64,000 nt of DNA. Origin: Methylophilus sp. QUAN (GTDB lineage Bacteria > Pseudomonadota > Gammaproteobacteria > Burkholderiales > Methylophilaceae). Below the pieces are notes generated by a model, which ran no database searches, had not been told where the DNA came from, and worked only from the letters and a program-made list of their open reading frames with translations. The translations under genes were made by a program, and so were the position numbers. Location: NCBI RefSeq assembly GCF_015354445.1, contig NZ_JADKYT010000001.1, positions 1,488,001-1,552,000 on the forward strand, written 5' to 3'. Numbering within the stretch: the stretch's first letter is position 1; each line of letters starts with the position of its first letter. This document shows positions 1-9,411 of this stretch, one piece after another.

Positions 1-410
1 TCAAAGTCGATGCCTTGTTTAAATTGCAGCGCTTTACCAATGTGCATCATCTGGTGAGTATCGTGCGCGGTTTACTGGCACCAAAGTATCATGCGCTGCA
101 TCTATTGCGCGGTTGCTTCCCTGGAGGTTCTATTACTGGCGCGCCCAAGTTGCGTGCCATGGAGATTATCGAAGAGCTGGAGCCGCACCGGCGTGGCATT
201 TATTGTGGCAGTATTGGTTATATTGGTTTTGATGGTAGTATGGATACCAATATCGCGATAAGAACCGCCGTGATATGCAATGAAAAAATGACTTTTTTTG
301 CCGGCGGCGGCGTGGTAGCTGACTCGGATTGTGCCAGGGAATATCAGGAAACATTTGATAAAGCCTCGCAGTTTTTCAAGTTGGCAGCACATTTTAAAAT
401 GGCAAAATAA
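1..410 (+). CDS. pabB: Aminodeoxychorismate synthase component I, C-terminal part
   Basis: Only the 3' end is present; the frame is open from base 3. The protein is the chorismate-binding half of aminodeoxychorismate synthase, which adds ammonia to chorismate on the way to p-aminobenzoate for folate and methanopterin-type cofactors. The fragment carries the family's C-terminal signature PGGSITGAPKLRAMEII (window residues about 36-52), followed by YCGSIGYIGFDGSMDTNIAIR and an acidic GGGVVADS stretch that helps build the active site. TrpE and isochorismate synthases share this fold, so the assignment rests on the short PabB-like ending and on the pterin-linked neighbour. The kinase gene starts 11 bp downstream, suggesting co-transcription. 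Confidence 0.85.
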   Translation, partial: KVDALFKLQRFTNVHHLVSIVRGLLAPKYHALHLLRGCFPGGSITGAPKLRAMEIIEELEPHRRGIYCGSIGYIGFDGSMDTNIAIRTAVICNEKMTFFAGGGVVADSDCAREYQETFDKASQFFKLAAHFKMAK

Positions 411-421
411 TACTCGGGAAC

Positions 422-1102
422 ATGCATATGTGGGTGATCAAGCTAGGGGGTAGCGTGACACACTACGACAGCCTGGTGCAATGGTTGCGCCTGGTTGTCC
501 GTTGGGGCGATGGTAAGGTGATTATTGTGCCTGGCGGCGGTTTGTATGCCGATGCCGTTCGCGATTTTCAGCAGATGCGGGCAGCACACCCAGACGGCCA
601 TATTGATGACTCGCAGGCCCATGCACTGGCCATTTACGCCATGGATCAAATGGCGCGCAGCCTGGTGGCCATGGTGCCTGAACTTGCACTGGTGCGAAAT
701 CCACTCGAAATTGCAGAAAGCGGCTGGCAGCATCGCGGCCTGGTATGGTTGCCCAGCGAAATGGCCTTAAACACCACGTTTGCCAATGAACATGTTTTAG
801 CCGAAAGTTGGGATGTGACCTCAGATAGCCTGTCCGCCTGGCTTGCATGGCAGCTAGAAGCGCAACATTTATTACTGGTCAAATCAGACGACAGATTGTT
901 AGAGACGCAGGGCAGTCTTGGTTTGCCAGCGTTGCAGGCGATGGACATTGTGGACCAGGGATTATCAGGCTTGCTTGCTGGGGCTAAATTCCAGACGTAT
1001 GTGGTGCATCAAAGCGAATATGCGCTGTTTGAGCAGGGCTTTGCGGGCAATGCATTAACGATGAACCTGTTAGCTGACTATTTGTTGCAACATCAGCCAT
1101 AA
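422..1102 (+). CDS. MfnE-like amino acid kinase family protein
   Basis: A 226-residue amino-acid-kinase-fold protein. It opens with the phosphate-binding KLGGS motif (residues about 7-11) and a second glycine turn PGGG near residue 39. The block AHALAIYAMDQMA and the late SWDVTSDSLSAWLAW resemble archaeal MfnE, the kinase acting on aminomethylfuran methyl phosphate in methanofuran synthesis. Methylotrophs that oxidise formaldehyde with methanofuran and methanopterin analogues carry such homologues. It follows pabB at 11 bp, which fits a cofactor operon. A second ATG at 428 is an alternative start. The family call is secure; the substrate is inferred. Confidence 0.7.
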   Translation: MHMWVIKLGGSVTHYDSLVQWLRLVVRWGDGKVIIVPGGGLYADAVRDFQQMRAAHPDGHIDDSQAHALAIYAMDQMARSLVAMVPELALVRNPLEIAESGWQHRGLVWLPSEMALNTTFANEHVLAESWDVTSDSLSAWLAWQLEAQHLLLVKSDDRLLETQGSLGLPALQAMDIVDQGLSGLLAGAKFQTYVVHQSEYALFEQGFAGNALTMNLLADYLLQHQP

Positions 1103-1133
1103 ACTTGGTTTGACTGGTTATTGATTCAGCCGG

Positions 1134-4100
1134 TCAGGACACGGGTGCATCGCTTTTCTCAAAACGGCCAAAGTGCAGCATGATGGTCGGCAAGATCAGC
1201 AGGTTAAGGATGGTAGAAGAGATCAGGCCGCCAACAATAATGGTCGCCATTGGCCCTTCAATTTCTCGCCCTGGCTCGCCGCTGCCAATCGCTAGCGGCA
1301 ACAGTCCCAGCGCGGTCACCAGTGCCGTCATTAGCACGGACGGCAAGCGCTCAGAGGCGCCACGGATGCAAGTATCCAGATTCCATTCATAGCCTTCTAC
1401 ATCTACCAGATGCTGGAAATGCGACACCATCATAATGGAGTTGCGCAGTGTGATGCCGAACAGGGTGACAAAGCCCACCAATGTGCCGACCGAAATCCAG
1501 CCGCCGGTAAAGAAGGTCGCGACAACGCCGCCAATTAGCGCAAACGGTAGGTTGGCGAAGGTGAGCATCAAGTTACGCAGGCGGCCGAAGGCGATATATA
1601 GCATCAGGAAAATCGCCACACCAGCGACCAGCGAGTGAATAATCAAGTCTTGCCGCGATTGCGCATTGGCCTCCGCTTCGCCAGAAAATTCCAGATAGTT
1701 ACCGCTGTTTAATTGCAACTTTTTATGCAAAGTGCTGCGGATGTCTTCGAGCAGCAAGGCCTGGTCGCGGCCGACAATATTGGCGGTGATGGTTTGAATG
1801 CGCTTGGCACCCGAGTGCAGAATTTTGGAACGGCCACCTTCTTGCGCCACATAGGCAACATCGGACAATTTGAGCATTTGGCCTTCGGGGTTAAAAATCG
1901 GGATATTACGCATGTCTGCAATATCATCGCGTGAGGCATCATTGAGCAGCACACTGACGCCGATGGAGCGGTTACCCATAAATACATGGTTGACCGGCAC
2001 GCCTTCATAACAGGCTTTCACTGTATCTAGCACGTCCACTGGTTGCAGGCCCCATAAGGCCAGTTTTTCCTGTTTGAGGCGGATCACAATTTCTGGCGTT
2101 TCTGGTGGAGATTGCACCATGACATCACGGACGCCGCGTATGCTACCCAGTAGGTTGGCGACCTTTTGCGCATCGCGGTCCAGCGCATCCAGATCCTGGC
2201 CAAAAATATTAATCACCAATCCGGCGGCGTAGCCGGAAATGGTCTCTTCAATGCGCTCGGTTAAAAACGTATTAATGGCAAAGTTGGCACCGACAAAGCC
2301 CAGTTCGACTTTGCCATCGCCATCGTCGTCTTCTGTTTCACCGGCAAGCTCTTCGCGAATGTCATGGAAAATACGTTCCTGTTCTTTACCGGACACCGTG
2401 CCGATTTCGACTTCGAATTCACTGTAATGCGTGCCAAAGGTGTCTGCTGCATTGGGCGCGCGGCCTACCCATTGCGCCACGCTTTTCACGCCAGGAATCT
2501 CCAACAGCACTTTGGTGACCTGGTTGCCTAGCTTGAGTGATTGTATTTCTGAGGTACCGGGTACAGTCGTCATATGCAGGATGTAATGGCCTTCGCGCAG
2601 GGCAGGGATAAACTGGCTTCTGAAGAGCGGCAGAATCGCCAGGCCAAGCGCAATACAGACAAAGCTGGTCATGAGAATCATCTGGTAACGATGCTCAATT
2701 TGATATAACAGTTTGACGTAACGCTGTTTCAGCCAGCGCAAAACCGGAGAGTCTTCATTTTGCAACGGTGCGTTTGCCAGCAGGGCGTAGCAAAGTGCGG
2801 GTGTCAGGGTAAGGGCAACCACTAGCGATGCCAGGATGGCGGAAATATACGCGTATCCCAAGGGGGCAAATAATTTACCGGCCACGCCCGACAGGGTCAG
2901 AAGCGGCAAGAATACCAGGGCTACAATAATGGTGGCATAGACCACCGAGCTACGCACTTCCATCGAGGCGCGGAATACGACTTGCGCCGCGGGCAGCGGT
3001 TGCGCCAGTAAACGGTTTTCACGCAGGCGGCGGAAAATGTTTTCCGTATCAATAATGGCATCGTCGACCACTTCGCCCAGGGCAATGGCCAGGCCGCCCA
3101 ATACCATAATGTTCAGCCCGACGCCATACTGGTAGAGCACCACAATCGCGGTCAGCAAAGACAATGGAATCGCTGTGGCTGAAATGACGGCAGTACGCAC
3201 GTTAAACAGGAATGCAAACAGCACCAGCACCACCAGGAACGAGCCGATTAAAATATCCGTGCGCAAGCTGTGTATGGCGGTTTCAATAAAGTTGGCCGGA
3301 CGGAACAAGCCTTCATGTAGCGTCACTTTTTGCGCGGTCAGGCTGGGTTTGATGTCCGCCAGTTTGCGCTCCAGCAATTGGGTCAGCGCATACACATTGG
3401 CACCCAGCTGGCCTTGTACTGATAAATAGACCGCAGGATGGCCATTGATGGCCGCGGCGCTGATAGAAGGTGCTGCCCCTTCTGCAACTTCTGCCACATC
3501 GCTGATGCGGATAGTGCGGCCCAGTTTGCGCAATAGGGTGATATTGGCTAATTGTTGCGGCGTCGTGGTCTGGCCCTGACTGTTGAGGATAATGCGCTGG
3601 TTGTCGTTTTGAATATAGCCTGCGCCACGTACGCCGGTGGCACGGCTAGCCGCATTGACCACATCTTGCACATTCAATTGGTACAGCATCAGTTTGCGCG
3701 GATCAATCTTGATCTGGAACTGGCGCACTTCGCCGCCATAAACGTTGATATCTGCCACACCCGGGATGGCCATCAGGTGCGGCGTGAGGTGCCAGTCGAC
3801 CAATGTCCGTAATTGCATCAGCGACAGTTTGTCCGAGGTCACACCTATCCCCATGACCGTGCTGGCCGAGGAGGTGAGCGGGGTGATGTTGGGCACAACG
3901 CCTGGCGGCAACTGGCTGCCAAGCATGTTCAAATGTTCGGCAACGATTTGCCGGTTACGGTAAATGTCTGATTTATCCTGGAAAATCACCGTAATAATAG
4001 ACAAGCCGGGAATCGACTGCGAGCGCAGGCTTTTAATGCCGATCGCCCCCGAAATGACATTCTCAATCGGCTGTGTGACCAGTTTCTCGACCAGGCTGGC

Positions 4101-4271
4101 CGAGAGGCCTGGCGATTCGGTTTGAATCACTACCTGGGTCGGGGCGAATTCAGGGAAGACGTTGAGGTCGCTCTGGGTCAGGCTGTAAGCACCATAGACT
4201 ATGACCAGCAGGGCGAGCCCTATCATCACGCCGTAAAAGCGAATGGCAAACCTGACCAGTGCCGACATCAT
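1134..4271 (-). CDS. RND efflux transporter permease (CzcA/CusA-like)
   Basis: A 1045-residue inner-membrane proton/substrate antiporter, the pump of a tripartite efflux system. It has the usual RND layout: an N-terminal membrane helix (residues about 10-32), a large periplasmic loop, a helix cluster near 340-500, a second loop, and a final cluster from about 865. The fourth-helix segment reads ALGEVVDDAIIDTENIF (about 397-413); paired aspartates here carry protons in the heavy-metal (HME) branch. An acidic insert ETEDDDGDGK lies near residue 640. It is last in the outer membrane factor-adaptor-pump operon. Metal export is plausible from the family, but the substrate cannot be read from sequence. 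Confidence 0.85.
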   Translation of the reverse strand: MMSALVRFAIRFYGVMIGLALLVIVYGAYSLTQSDLNVFPEFAPTQVVIQTESPGLSASLVEKLVTQPIENVISGAIGIKSLRSQSIPGLSIITVIFQDKSDIYRNRQIVAEHLNMLGSQLPPGVVPNITPLTSSASTVMGIGVTSDKLSLMQLRTLVDWHLTPHLMAIPGVADINVYGGEVRQFQIKIDPRKLMLYQLNVQDVVNAASRATGVRGAGYIQNDNQRIILNSQGQTTTPQQLANITLLRKLGRTIRISDVAEVAEGAAPSISAAAINGHPAVYLSVQGQLGANVYALTQLLERKLADIKPSLTAQKVTLHEGLFRPANFIETAIHSLRTDILIGSFLVVLVLFAFLFNVRTAVISATAIPLSLLTAIVVLYQYGVGLNIMVLGGLAIALGEVVDDAIIDTENIFRRLRENRLLAQPLPAAQVVFRASMEVRSSVVYATIIVALVFLPLLTLSGVAGKLFAPLGYAYISAILASLVVALTLTPALCYALLANAPLQNEDSPVLRWLKQRYVKLLYQIEHRYQMILMTSFVCIALGLAILPLFRSQFIPALREGHYILHMTTVPGTSEIQSLKLGNQVTKVLLEIPGVKSVAQWVGRAPNAADTFGTHYSEFEVEIGTVSGKEQERIFHDIREELAGETEDDDGDGKVELGFVGANFAINTFLTERIEETISGYAAGLVINIFGQDLDALDRDAQKVANLLGSIRGVRDVMVQSPPETPEIVIRLKQEKLALWGLQPVDVLDTVKACYEGVPVNHVFMGNRSIGVSVLLNDASRDDIADMRNIPIFNPEGQMLKLSDVAYVAQEGGRSKILHSGAKRIQTITANIVGRDQALLLEDIRSTLHKKLQLNSGNYLEFSGEAEANAQSRQDLIIHSLVAGVAIFLMLYIAFGRLRNLMLTFANLPFALIGGVVATFFTGGWISVGTLVGFVTLFGITLRNSIMMVSHFQHLVDVEGYEWNLDTCIRGASERLPSVLMTALVTALGLLPLAIGSGEPGREIEGPMATIIVGGLISSTILNLLILPTIMLHFGRFEKSDAPVS

Positions 4272-4307
4272 GCTGGCAGTCCTCTGTGATGATTCAGCAT
4301 TTGCAGA

Positions 4308-5372
4308 TTAATCTTCATTTTCATTCTTAATCTGAAACTTGAACTCTTCTGACAGCAATAGTTGCGCACCACGGGTCACCACTTCGGTGCCTGGCGCGAT
4401 ACTGTTATCAAACCAGCCATTATCCAGCTCAATGTCAGAAGCCACAGGCTTGCGCAAAAAGGTATCCGGCTTGGTTTTAACGTAAATCCAGGCCATGCCG
4501 CCATGCCAGGCAATCGCCTGGTTAGGCACAATGACACCTTTCATGGTGGCAGAAGAAGATTGTGCCGGTACCACATTCACACGCATACCGACGCGCAAAT
4601 AGTCTGCTGGCGCACTATAGAAATAGGTTTTACCGATATTGCTGATATCGGTCTGGATGGATTGCGACACATAATCGGCCTTGATTGGCGAAATTTCATC
4701 CTGAATTGGTGAGATATACAGGCTGGAATTGCCTTCAGGGGCTTTGTAGTTAAGTGGAAAGCTTACTTGCACCAGCACTTTTTTCTGCATGAGCAGGTCA
4801 TGCAATGGGCCAGGGGAGGGGTGCTGGGTGATCAAGGTAGCCAGCGGCTGTCCCCATTGCGCAACAATGGTATCCGTGAGTGCTTTGAGTTGTGATTGTG
4901 TGGTTTTGATCTGGGTCTGGTCGTTGATGACCAATGCCTGTGCTTCCTGCACAGCCTTATCAGAGACGTTCTTATCGTCTTCATTCAGGTGTTTATAGCG
5001 TTGGTATTGTAACTGGTGATTAGGCAACACACTTTCAGCCAGTGCCAGTTGTGATTTAAGGAGTTGGTATTGGCTGTTATAGTCGACCAGGGTTTGAATC
5101 GAAATGACCGAGCCCAGTACCTTGATATTGCCGTGGTAATCGTATGGCTGTAACGGTTGTACGCTGATACCGCTGTTTTGTTGGGTTGCCAGGTTGAGTT
5201 GCACCACTTGCAGGCCATTTTGCTCAGTAACACGCACCGGGCCTTCAATTTCTTCTTCGCTATCTTCCTGAATCGATTCGTATTCATCGCGGCCAACAAA
5301 TACGATAGTCCAAATCAGAATCACAATTAAAATAATCTGGGCCCCGATAATCCAGAGTGCTTTTTTATTCAT
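4308..5372 (-). CDS. RND efflux periplasmic adaptor subunit
   Basis: A 354-residue membrane fusion protein linking the RND pump to the outer membrane channel. An N-terminal hydrophobic helix (residues about 6-26, LWIIGAQIILIVILIWTIVF) anchors it. The middle (about 120-190) is a Gln-rich coiled-coil hairpin, followed by beta-rich lipoyl and barrel segments. A run of acidic residues, EDSEEEIEG, follows the anchor. It overlaps the upstream outer membrane factor by 4 bp and lies 36 bp before the pump gene, so the three are translated from one message. The low-complexity N-terminus is shorter than in CzcB. Family call firm, substrate unknown. Confidence 0.82.
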   Translation of the reverse strand: MNKKALWIIGAQIILIVILIWTIVFVGRDEYESIQEDSEEEIEGPVRVTEQNGLQVVQLNLATQQNSGISVQPLQPYDYHGNIKVLGSVISIQTLVDYNSQYQLLKSQLALAESVLPNHQLQYQRYKHLNEDDKNVSDKAVQEAQALVINDQTQIKTTQSQLKALTDTIVAQWGQPLATLITQHPSPGPLHDLLMQKKVLVQVSFPLNYKAPEGNSSLYISPIQDEISPIKADYVSQSIQTDISNIGKTYFYSAPADYLRVGMRVNVVPAQSSSATMKGVIVPNQAIAWHGGMAWIYVKTKPDTFLRKPVASDIELDNGWFDNSIAPGTEVVTRGAQLLLSEEFKFQIKNENED

Positions 5373-6787
5373 TTTGCTGGCGCCTCTTGCTGCTGGTTGG
5401 CAAACGTCGTTGCACGCTGTGATAGTGCAATCGGTTTTTGCATCACATTTTCAATGTCCTGCAATGCACGCATGACATTCGCCTGTTGTGTAATCAGGCG
5501 TTGTTGTGCGCTATAAAACTGGATTTCTGTCTGCAGGTATTCGGTTTTGTCGATCAGGCCTTGATGCCACTGGTTCTCCAGTTGTGCTTTGCGGCGCGAT
5601 TGTTGTTCATATTCGCGCGTCAATGTCACTAGCAGGTTGGCTGAGTCGCGGTACTTGATAAAAGACTGCTCTGAAAGCTGGATGACCTGATGCTGCAAGG
5701 CATAAAAGCGAACCGCTTCATTCTGCCGCACCTGCTCGGCATGTGCCCACAGGTCAGAAGACTTGTTGAGCAGGTTGAGCATGGTGCCTATGCCCAAAGA
5801 CCAGATTTTGTCGCCATACTCATAAATCATACCCGGGTTGAGTGACAGGTCTGGGTAGCGCTTGGCCATTTCCAATCGAAGCTGTGACTCCGCTTTGGCA
5901 TATTGTGCGAGGCCGCGCTGGATATCCATGCGGTTGGTCAAAGCCGTGTTCTGGATCGTGGATGCATCCGCATACGCCTGCGATTGTGCAAATCTTGCCT
6001 TTAATATCTGTGATAACTGAATCGGCGCAATATTCAGTGGCAGGTTGTGCTGCTCGGTCAGGCCTGCATCATGCAGGATCTTTTGTTCGGTTTGCCTGAT
6101 TTGCAAGGTCAGTTGCTGTAATTGCCAGGCGGATTGGTCATGTTGCAGGCGGATGGGCAGCACATCTGATTTACCCGCTACACCATAATCCAGCCGCTTC
6201 TGGTAGGCAGCAAGCAGCGTCTGCTGGGCTTTCTGCAATCTGCTCAGGCTGCCTTGCATGGCTTGTTGCTCAGCCAGCAGGATCAGGTCCAGGCTCAGTT
6301 GCTGCCGCAAAGTCCAGGCAGTTTCCGAAATCATTATTTTGGCAATGTCGGCCTGGTATTGCGCAATGTCGATATTGATCTGCCGCTTGTTGGCGGTAAT
6401 CACCGGGAGATCAACCTGCAAACCGTAAGACCAAGGATTAATATCACCATTAGCGCGGTTGCTGTGCGATAACTGGCCATTCAGGCCGACTTGCGGACGC
6501 AAGCCAGCGCTGGTAATGCCTGCTAGTGCCACGGCGTAGTCAGACTTGGCCACTTTAAGGGCAGGGTGGAAGTAGAGCGCTGACAGCGTCAGTCTATCCA
6601 GGTCCCAGGCATTAATAGGCCAAGGTGTTTGCGGTGACTGTGTTGCAACAAAGGTTTTAAAGCCATCTGCAGCAGGCGTCGCTTGCTGGATGGTGTCAAT
6701 ATTCTGTTGCTGCGGAATAGGCTTGGCCTGAAAGGCGATGCCGCATGCCGTTAATAACAGCGGGGAAAGGTAAGCGAGCAGACGCAT
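5369..6787 (-). CDS. TolC-family outer membrane efflux lipoprotein
   Basis: A 472-residue outer membrane factor, first of the three efflux genes. The N-terminus MRLLAYLSPLLLTACG is a lipoprotein signal peptide with lipobox LTAC (Cys15). The body is made of long alternating amphipathic helices rich in Gln, Ala and Leu (for example near residues 160-260 and 340-440), the two repeated coiled-coil units of TolC/CzcC channels. Closest role is CzcC/CusC. Transcription probably begins near or upstream of the small gene at 6850-7098, which runs the same way. Confidence 0.83.
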   Translation of the reverse strand: MRLLAYLSPLLLTACGIAFQAKPIPQQQNIDTIQQATPAADGFKTFVATQSPQTPWPINAWDLDRLTLSALYFHPALKVAKSDYAVALAGITSAGLRPQVGLNGQLSHSNRANGDINPWSYGLQVDLPVITANKRQINIDIAQYQADIAKIMISETAWTLRQQLSLDLILLAEQQAMQGSLSRLQKAQQTLLAAYQKRLDYGVAGKSDVLPIRLQHDQSAWQLQQLTLQIRQTEQKILHDAGLTEQHNLPLNIAPIQLSQILKARFAQSQAYADASTIQNTALTNRMDIQRGLAQYAKAESQLRLEMAKRYPDLSLNPGMIYEYGDKIWSLGIGTMLNLLNKSSDLWAHAEQVRQNEAVRFYALQHQVIQLSEQSFIKYRDSANLLVTLTREYEQQSRRKAQLENQWHQGLIDKTEYLQTEIQFYSAQQRLITQQANVMRALQDIENVMQKPIALSQRATTFANQQQEAPAK

Positions 6788-6849
6788 GGCGCTTGTAGGG
6801 CTGGCGTCTATACACCAGCGCCTGGCGAGAGTTTATTCGGCGCCTGCAT

Positions 6850-7098
6850 TTACTCGACGATGGTCGCGTGAGCGGCATCCAGCGCGTCTTGCAATAACTC
6901 TTCTGGCAACTGATTGATGGTCGTTGCCAGCAAGTCGGCTGCTTCGACGGTGCGGATTGGTAAATCCGCAGTATTGAGCTCTGCGATTAAACCGGCAGCC
7001 ACACCAGTAATTTTGAGCAAAATCTCACGCTCTCGCATTAAAAGCTCAAGTTCCGCTCTAAGCATATTTTCTTCGGCTGAATGCATATCCTGTCCCAT
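6850..7098 (-). CDS. Small uncharacterised protein upstream of the efflux operon
   Basis: About 82 residues, mostly helical, charged at the front (EENMLRAELELLMREREILL) and Leu/Ala-rich later, with no signal peptide, membrane segment or cysteine. I do not recognise the family. The ATG at 7098 is preferred because AGAAG lies about 6 nt upstream; an in-frame TTG at 7104 has no better support. It ends 63 bp before the outer membrane factor gene, so co-transcription with the efflux operon is possible. No DNA-binding motif is evident. Confidence 0.55.
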   Translation of the reverse strand: MGQDMHSAEENMLRAELELLMREREILLKITGVAAGLIAELNTADLPIRTVEAADLLATTINQLPEELLQDALDAAHATIVE

Positions 7099-7174
7099 CA
7101 ACAACTTCTTTTATGATCTTTAATCCAGCATCTTGCAGTTGAACGTCAGGCTTGTCAATGTGAACGCCTCAAGT

Positions 7175-7204
7175 TTGTCGAATCGCTTAAAAATGGGCTA
7201 TAAT
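7175..7204 (+). promoter_or_regulatory. Sigma-70-type promoter for tRNA-Leu
   Basis: TTGTCG (7175-7180) and a perfect TATAAT (7199-7204) are separated by 18 bp. The -10 box ends 29 bp before tRNA-Leu, as expected for a stable-RNA promoter. Confidence 0.6.
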
Positions 7205-7233
7205 AGCGAATTGTCGGTGTTGGCTGGCAAGAT

Positions 7234-7318
7234 GCGAAAGTGGCGGAATTGGTAGACGCACTGGATTTAGGTTCCAGCGCCGCGAGGCGTGAGAGTTCGA
7301 GTCTCTCCTTTCGCACCA
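7234..7318 (+). tRNA. tRNA-Leu (anticodon TAG)
   Basis: 85 nt with a long variable arm typical of leucine tRNAs. The acceptor GCGAAAG pairs with CTTTCGC, the anticodon loop TTTAGGT sits between CTGGA and TCCAG, the T-loop is GTTCGAGTC, and a genomically encoded CCA ends at 7318. Confidence 0.95.
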
Positions 7319-7354
7319 CCTTATTATAATCGGGTGGTGCATGAACGAAATAAC

Positions 7355-7387
7355 AGGCTTCCGTTGCAGGAGGCCTTTATTGTTTTT
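7355..7387 (+). terminator. Rho-independent terminator after tRNA-Leu
   Basis: Stem AGGCTTCC / GGAGGCCT (one G-T pair) with loop GTTGCA, followed by TTATTGTTTTT. It lies between tRNA-Leu and ridA and would isolate the two. Confidence 0.55.
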
Positions 7388-7418
7388 AGCGTTAGATGAT
7401 TAGCGAAAGAGATGGCAT

Positions 7419-7793
7419 ATGAATATCGTACAAACACCAAATGCACCCGCTGCGATTGGCCCCTATGCACAAGGGGTTGTCGTCGGTAATATCCTTTATA
7501 CCTCTGGTCAGATTGCATTGCGCCCGGACGGCAGTTTGAATGATGGCGACATCGTGGTGCAAACCCGCCAGGTGTTGGCCAATCTGCAGGCAATTATTGA
7601 AGCCGCTGGGGGCAATTTGCAGCAAGTGGTTAAAACCACCGTTTTTCTTAAAAACCTGGATGATTTTGCGGCGATGAACCAGATTTACGCGGAAGCATTT
7701 GCAACGCACACGCCTGCGCGCTCCACCGTGCAAGTGGCTAAGTTGCCACGTGATGTATTAGTGGAAATTGAAGCCATTGTTGCTTTAAACTAA
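7419..7793 (+). CDS. ridA: RidA family reactive intermediate/imine deaminase
   Basis: 124 residues, the usual RidA length. RidA is a cytosolic trimer that hydrolyses reactive enamine/imine intermediates made by PLP enzymes such as threonine dehydratase. Family landmarks are present in order: APAAIGPYAQG at residues 9-19, LYTSGQI near 29-35, the helix NLQAIIEAAG, the strand VVKTTVFLKNLDDF, and PARSTVQVAKLPRDVLVEIEAIA-like ending with the substrate-binding Arg and Glu. It is transcribed alone downstream of a tRNA terminator. Function is conserved enough that misassignment is unlikely. Confidence 0.92.
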   Translation: MNIVQTPNAPAAIGPYAQGVVVGNILYTSGQIALRPDGSLNDGDIVVQTRQVLANLQAIIEAAGGNLQQVVKTTVFLKNLDDFAAMNQIYAEAFATHTPARSTVQVAKLPRDVLVEIEAIVALN

Positions 7794-8097
7794 TACGCAT
7801 CAGGTGGCGCTTGAAGTCTGTGCTTCTGGCGCCATATTAGGGTTAAACACAGGCTTTTTAAAAGGCTTGGCGCTATTTGCATCAGCGAAGTGATGTGCTC
7901 GTGGCGTAGGCATGGGCTTGAAGTTTATTTCAATTGAGAGTTGTGTTATATTTTTAGGCTCTTTTTTCATGATTTGATCACTATTTAAACCCTTTAGAGT
8001 GTGGTCAGGTTGTGTTTAAACATTTATTAAGGCGCACAAGCATGCGTCTACTTACATAACCCATCGTTATTAAAACGATTTTTACAGGAAGTTCAGC
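7794..8097. other. Intergenic region between ridA and tig
   Basis: 304 bases without a supportable gene. It holds an imperfect hairpin at about 7804-7833 (TGGCGC...GCGCCA with inner TTGAAG/CTTC) that may end the ridA transcript, although no clear T-run follows. AT-rich stretches before tig presumably contain its promoter. No box is convincing enough to call. Confidence 0.4.
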
Positions 8098-9408
8098 ATG
8101 GCAGCAGTATCTGTTGAAACAGTCAGCAACTTGGAACGTCGCATGACTATCAAAGTCCCTTTGGCTCCGCTGGAAGGGCAAATCAGACAACGTTTACAGC
8201 AAATTTCTCGTACAGCCAAATTTTCTGGTTTCCGTCCGGGCAAAGCGCCTATTGGCCTGGTGAATCAGCACTATGGTGATCAGGTGCGTGACGAGGTGTA
8301 CTCCAAAGCGGTTGAGACCAGCTTCGGTGACGCTGTTGAGCAAAACAAGCTGCGCGTGGCTGGCTTCCCGAATATTGAACACCTGCCATTTAAAGATGCT
8401 GCAGAAGAGTTTGAATACATCGCGACTTTCGAGATTTTCCCGGAAGTGGCCGTGGGTGACCTGAGCAAAGTGAAGATCGAACGTCCGGCACTGGAGTTGT
8501 CCGATGCTGACGTGGAAAAAACACTGGATGTGTTGGTGAAGCAGCGCGTAAGTTACGAGCCTGTGAAGCGTGCCTCTAAAAAAGCGGATCGTATTAACAT
8601 CACATTGACGGCGTCTATCGATGGTCAACAGGTTGAAAGCACGGGCGACCGTGGTATTGACCTTGTGATTGGCGAGCCAGGCCGTGTAAAAGAATTTGAT
8701 GATGCCTTGATCGGTGGTAAAGCCGGTACTGAGAAATCATTCGACATTAATTATCCAGCAGATCACAATCCAGCCCAATTGGCTGGTAAAACAGTGACTT
8801 ACGATGTGAAGTTCGTGTCTGTGTCACAACCGGTTTACCCTGAAATTGATGCCGAGTTTGCTAAAAACCTGGGCGTGGAAGATGGTAACCTCGACACCAT
8901 GAAGTCTGAAATCAAACAAAGCCTGGAACAAGAAGTCGACAAGCGTATCAAAGCGCGTGTGAAAGAGTCTGTATTCCAAGCACTGGTGGATGAAACCAGC
9001 TTCGAATTGCCAAAAGCAATTGTGTCTGCTGAAACTAACCGCCTGATGCAAGTAGCGGCACAAAACCTGCGCCAACGTGGTGTAGATCCAGCGCAAGTGC
9101 CGATGGAGCCTTCTGTGTTTGAAACACAGGCGCAACGTAACGCCAAATTGCGTTTGGTATTGACTGAGTTGGTGAATAGCAATAACTTGCAAGCAACGGC
9201 TGATCAAGTGCGTGCCATGGTAGACAGTTTTGCGCAAAGCTTTGAGAAACCTGACGAGCTGGTCAGCTGGTATTATGCAGATGTAAAACGTCTGGATGAG
9301 CCAGCAGCATTGGCAACGGAAGAAAACGTAGTGGCTTGGGTGCTGGATAAAGCCAAAGTCACTAACAAAAAAATTAAATTTGATGAATTGATGATGGCAG
9401 GTGCTTAA
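8098..9408 (+). CDS. tig: Trigger factor chaperone
   Basis: 436 residues, the normal length for trigger factor, the ribosome-bound chaperone that meets nascent chains at the exit tunnel. The ribosome-docking signature FSGFRPGKAP is at residues about 42-51. The central FKBP-type prolyl isomerase domain spans about 160-245 (with GRVKEFDDALIGGKAGTEKSFDI). The C-terminal helical arms follow. The start is preceded by CAGGAAG. It is followed after 3 bp by clpP and then clpX, the classic tig-clpP-clpX order. Confidence 0.97.
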   Translation: MAAVSVETVSNLERRMTIKVPLAPLEGQIRQRLQQISRTAKFSGFRPGKAPIGLVNQHYGDQVRDEVYSKAVETSFGDAVEQNKLRVAGFPNIEHLPFKDAAEEFEYIATFEIFPEVAVGDLSKVKIERPALELSDADVEKTLDVLVKQRVSYEPVKRASKKADRINITLTASIDGQQVESTGDRGIDLVIGEPGRVKEFDDALIGGKAGTEKSFDINYPADHNPAQLAGKTVTYDVKFVSVSQPVYPEIDAEFAKNLGVEDGNLDTMKSEIKQSLEQEVDKRIKARVKESVFQALVDETSFELPKAIVSAETNRLMQVAAQNLRQRGVDPAQVPMEPSVFETQAQRNAKLRLVLTELVNSNNLQATADQVRAMVDSFAQSFEKPDELVSWYYADVKRLDEPAALATEENVVAWVLDKAKVTNKKIKFDELMMAGA

Positions 9409-9411
9409 ACC

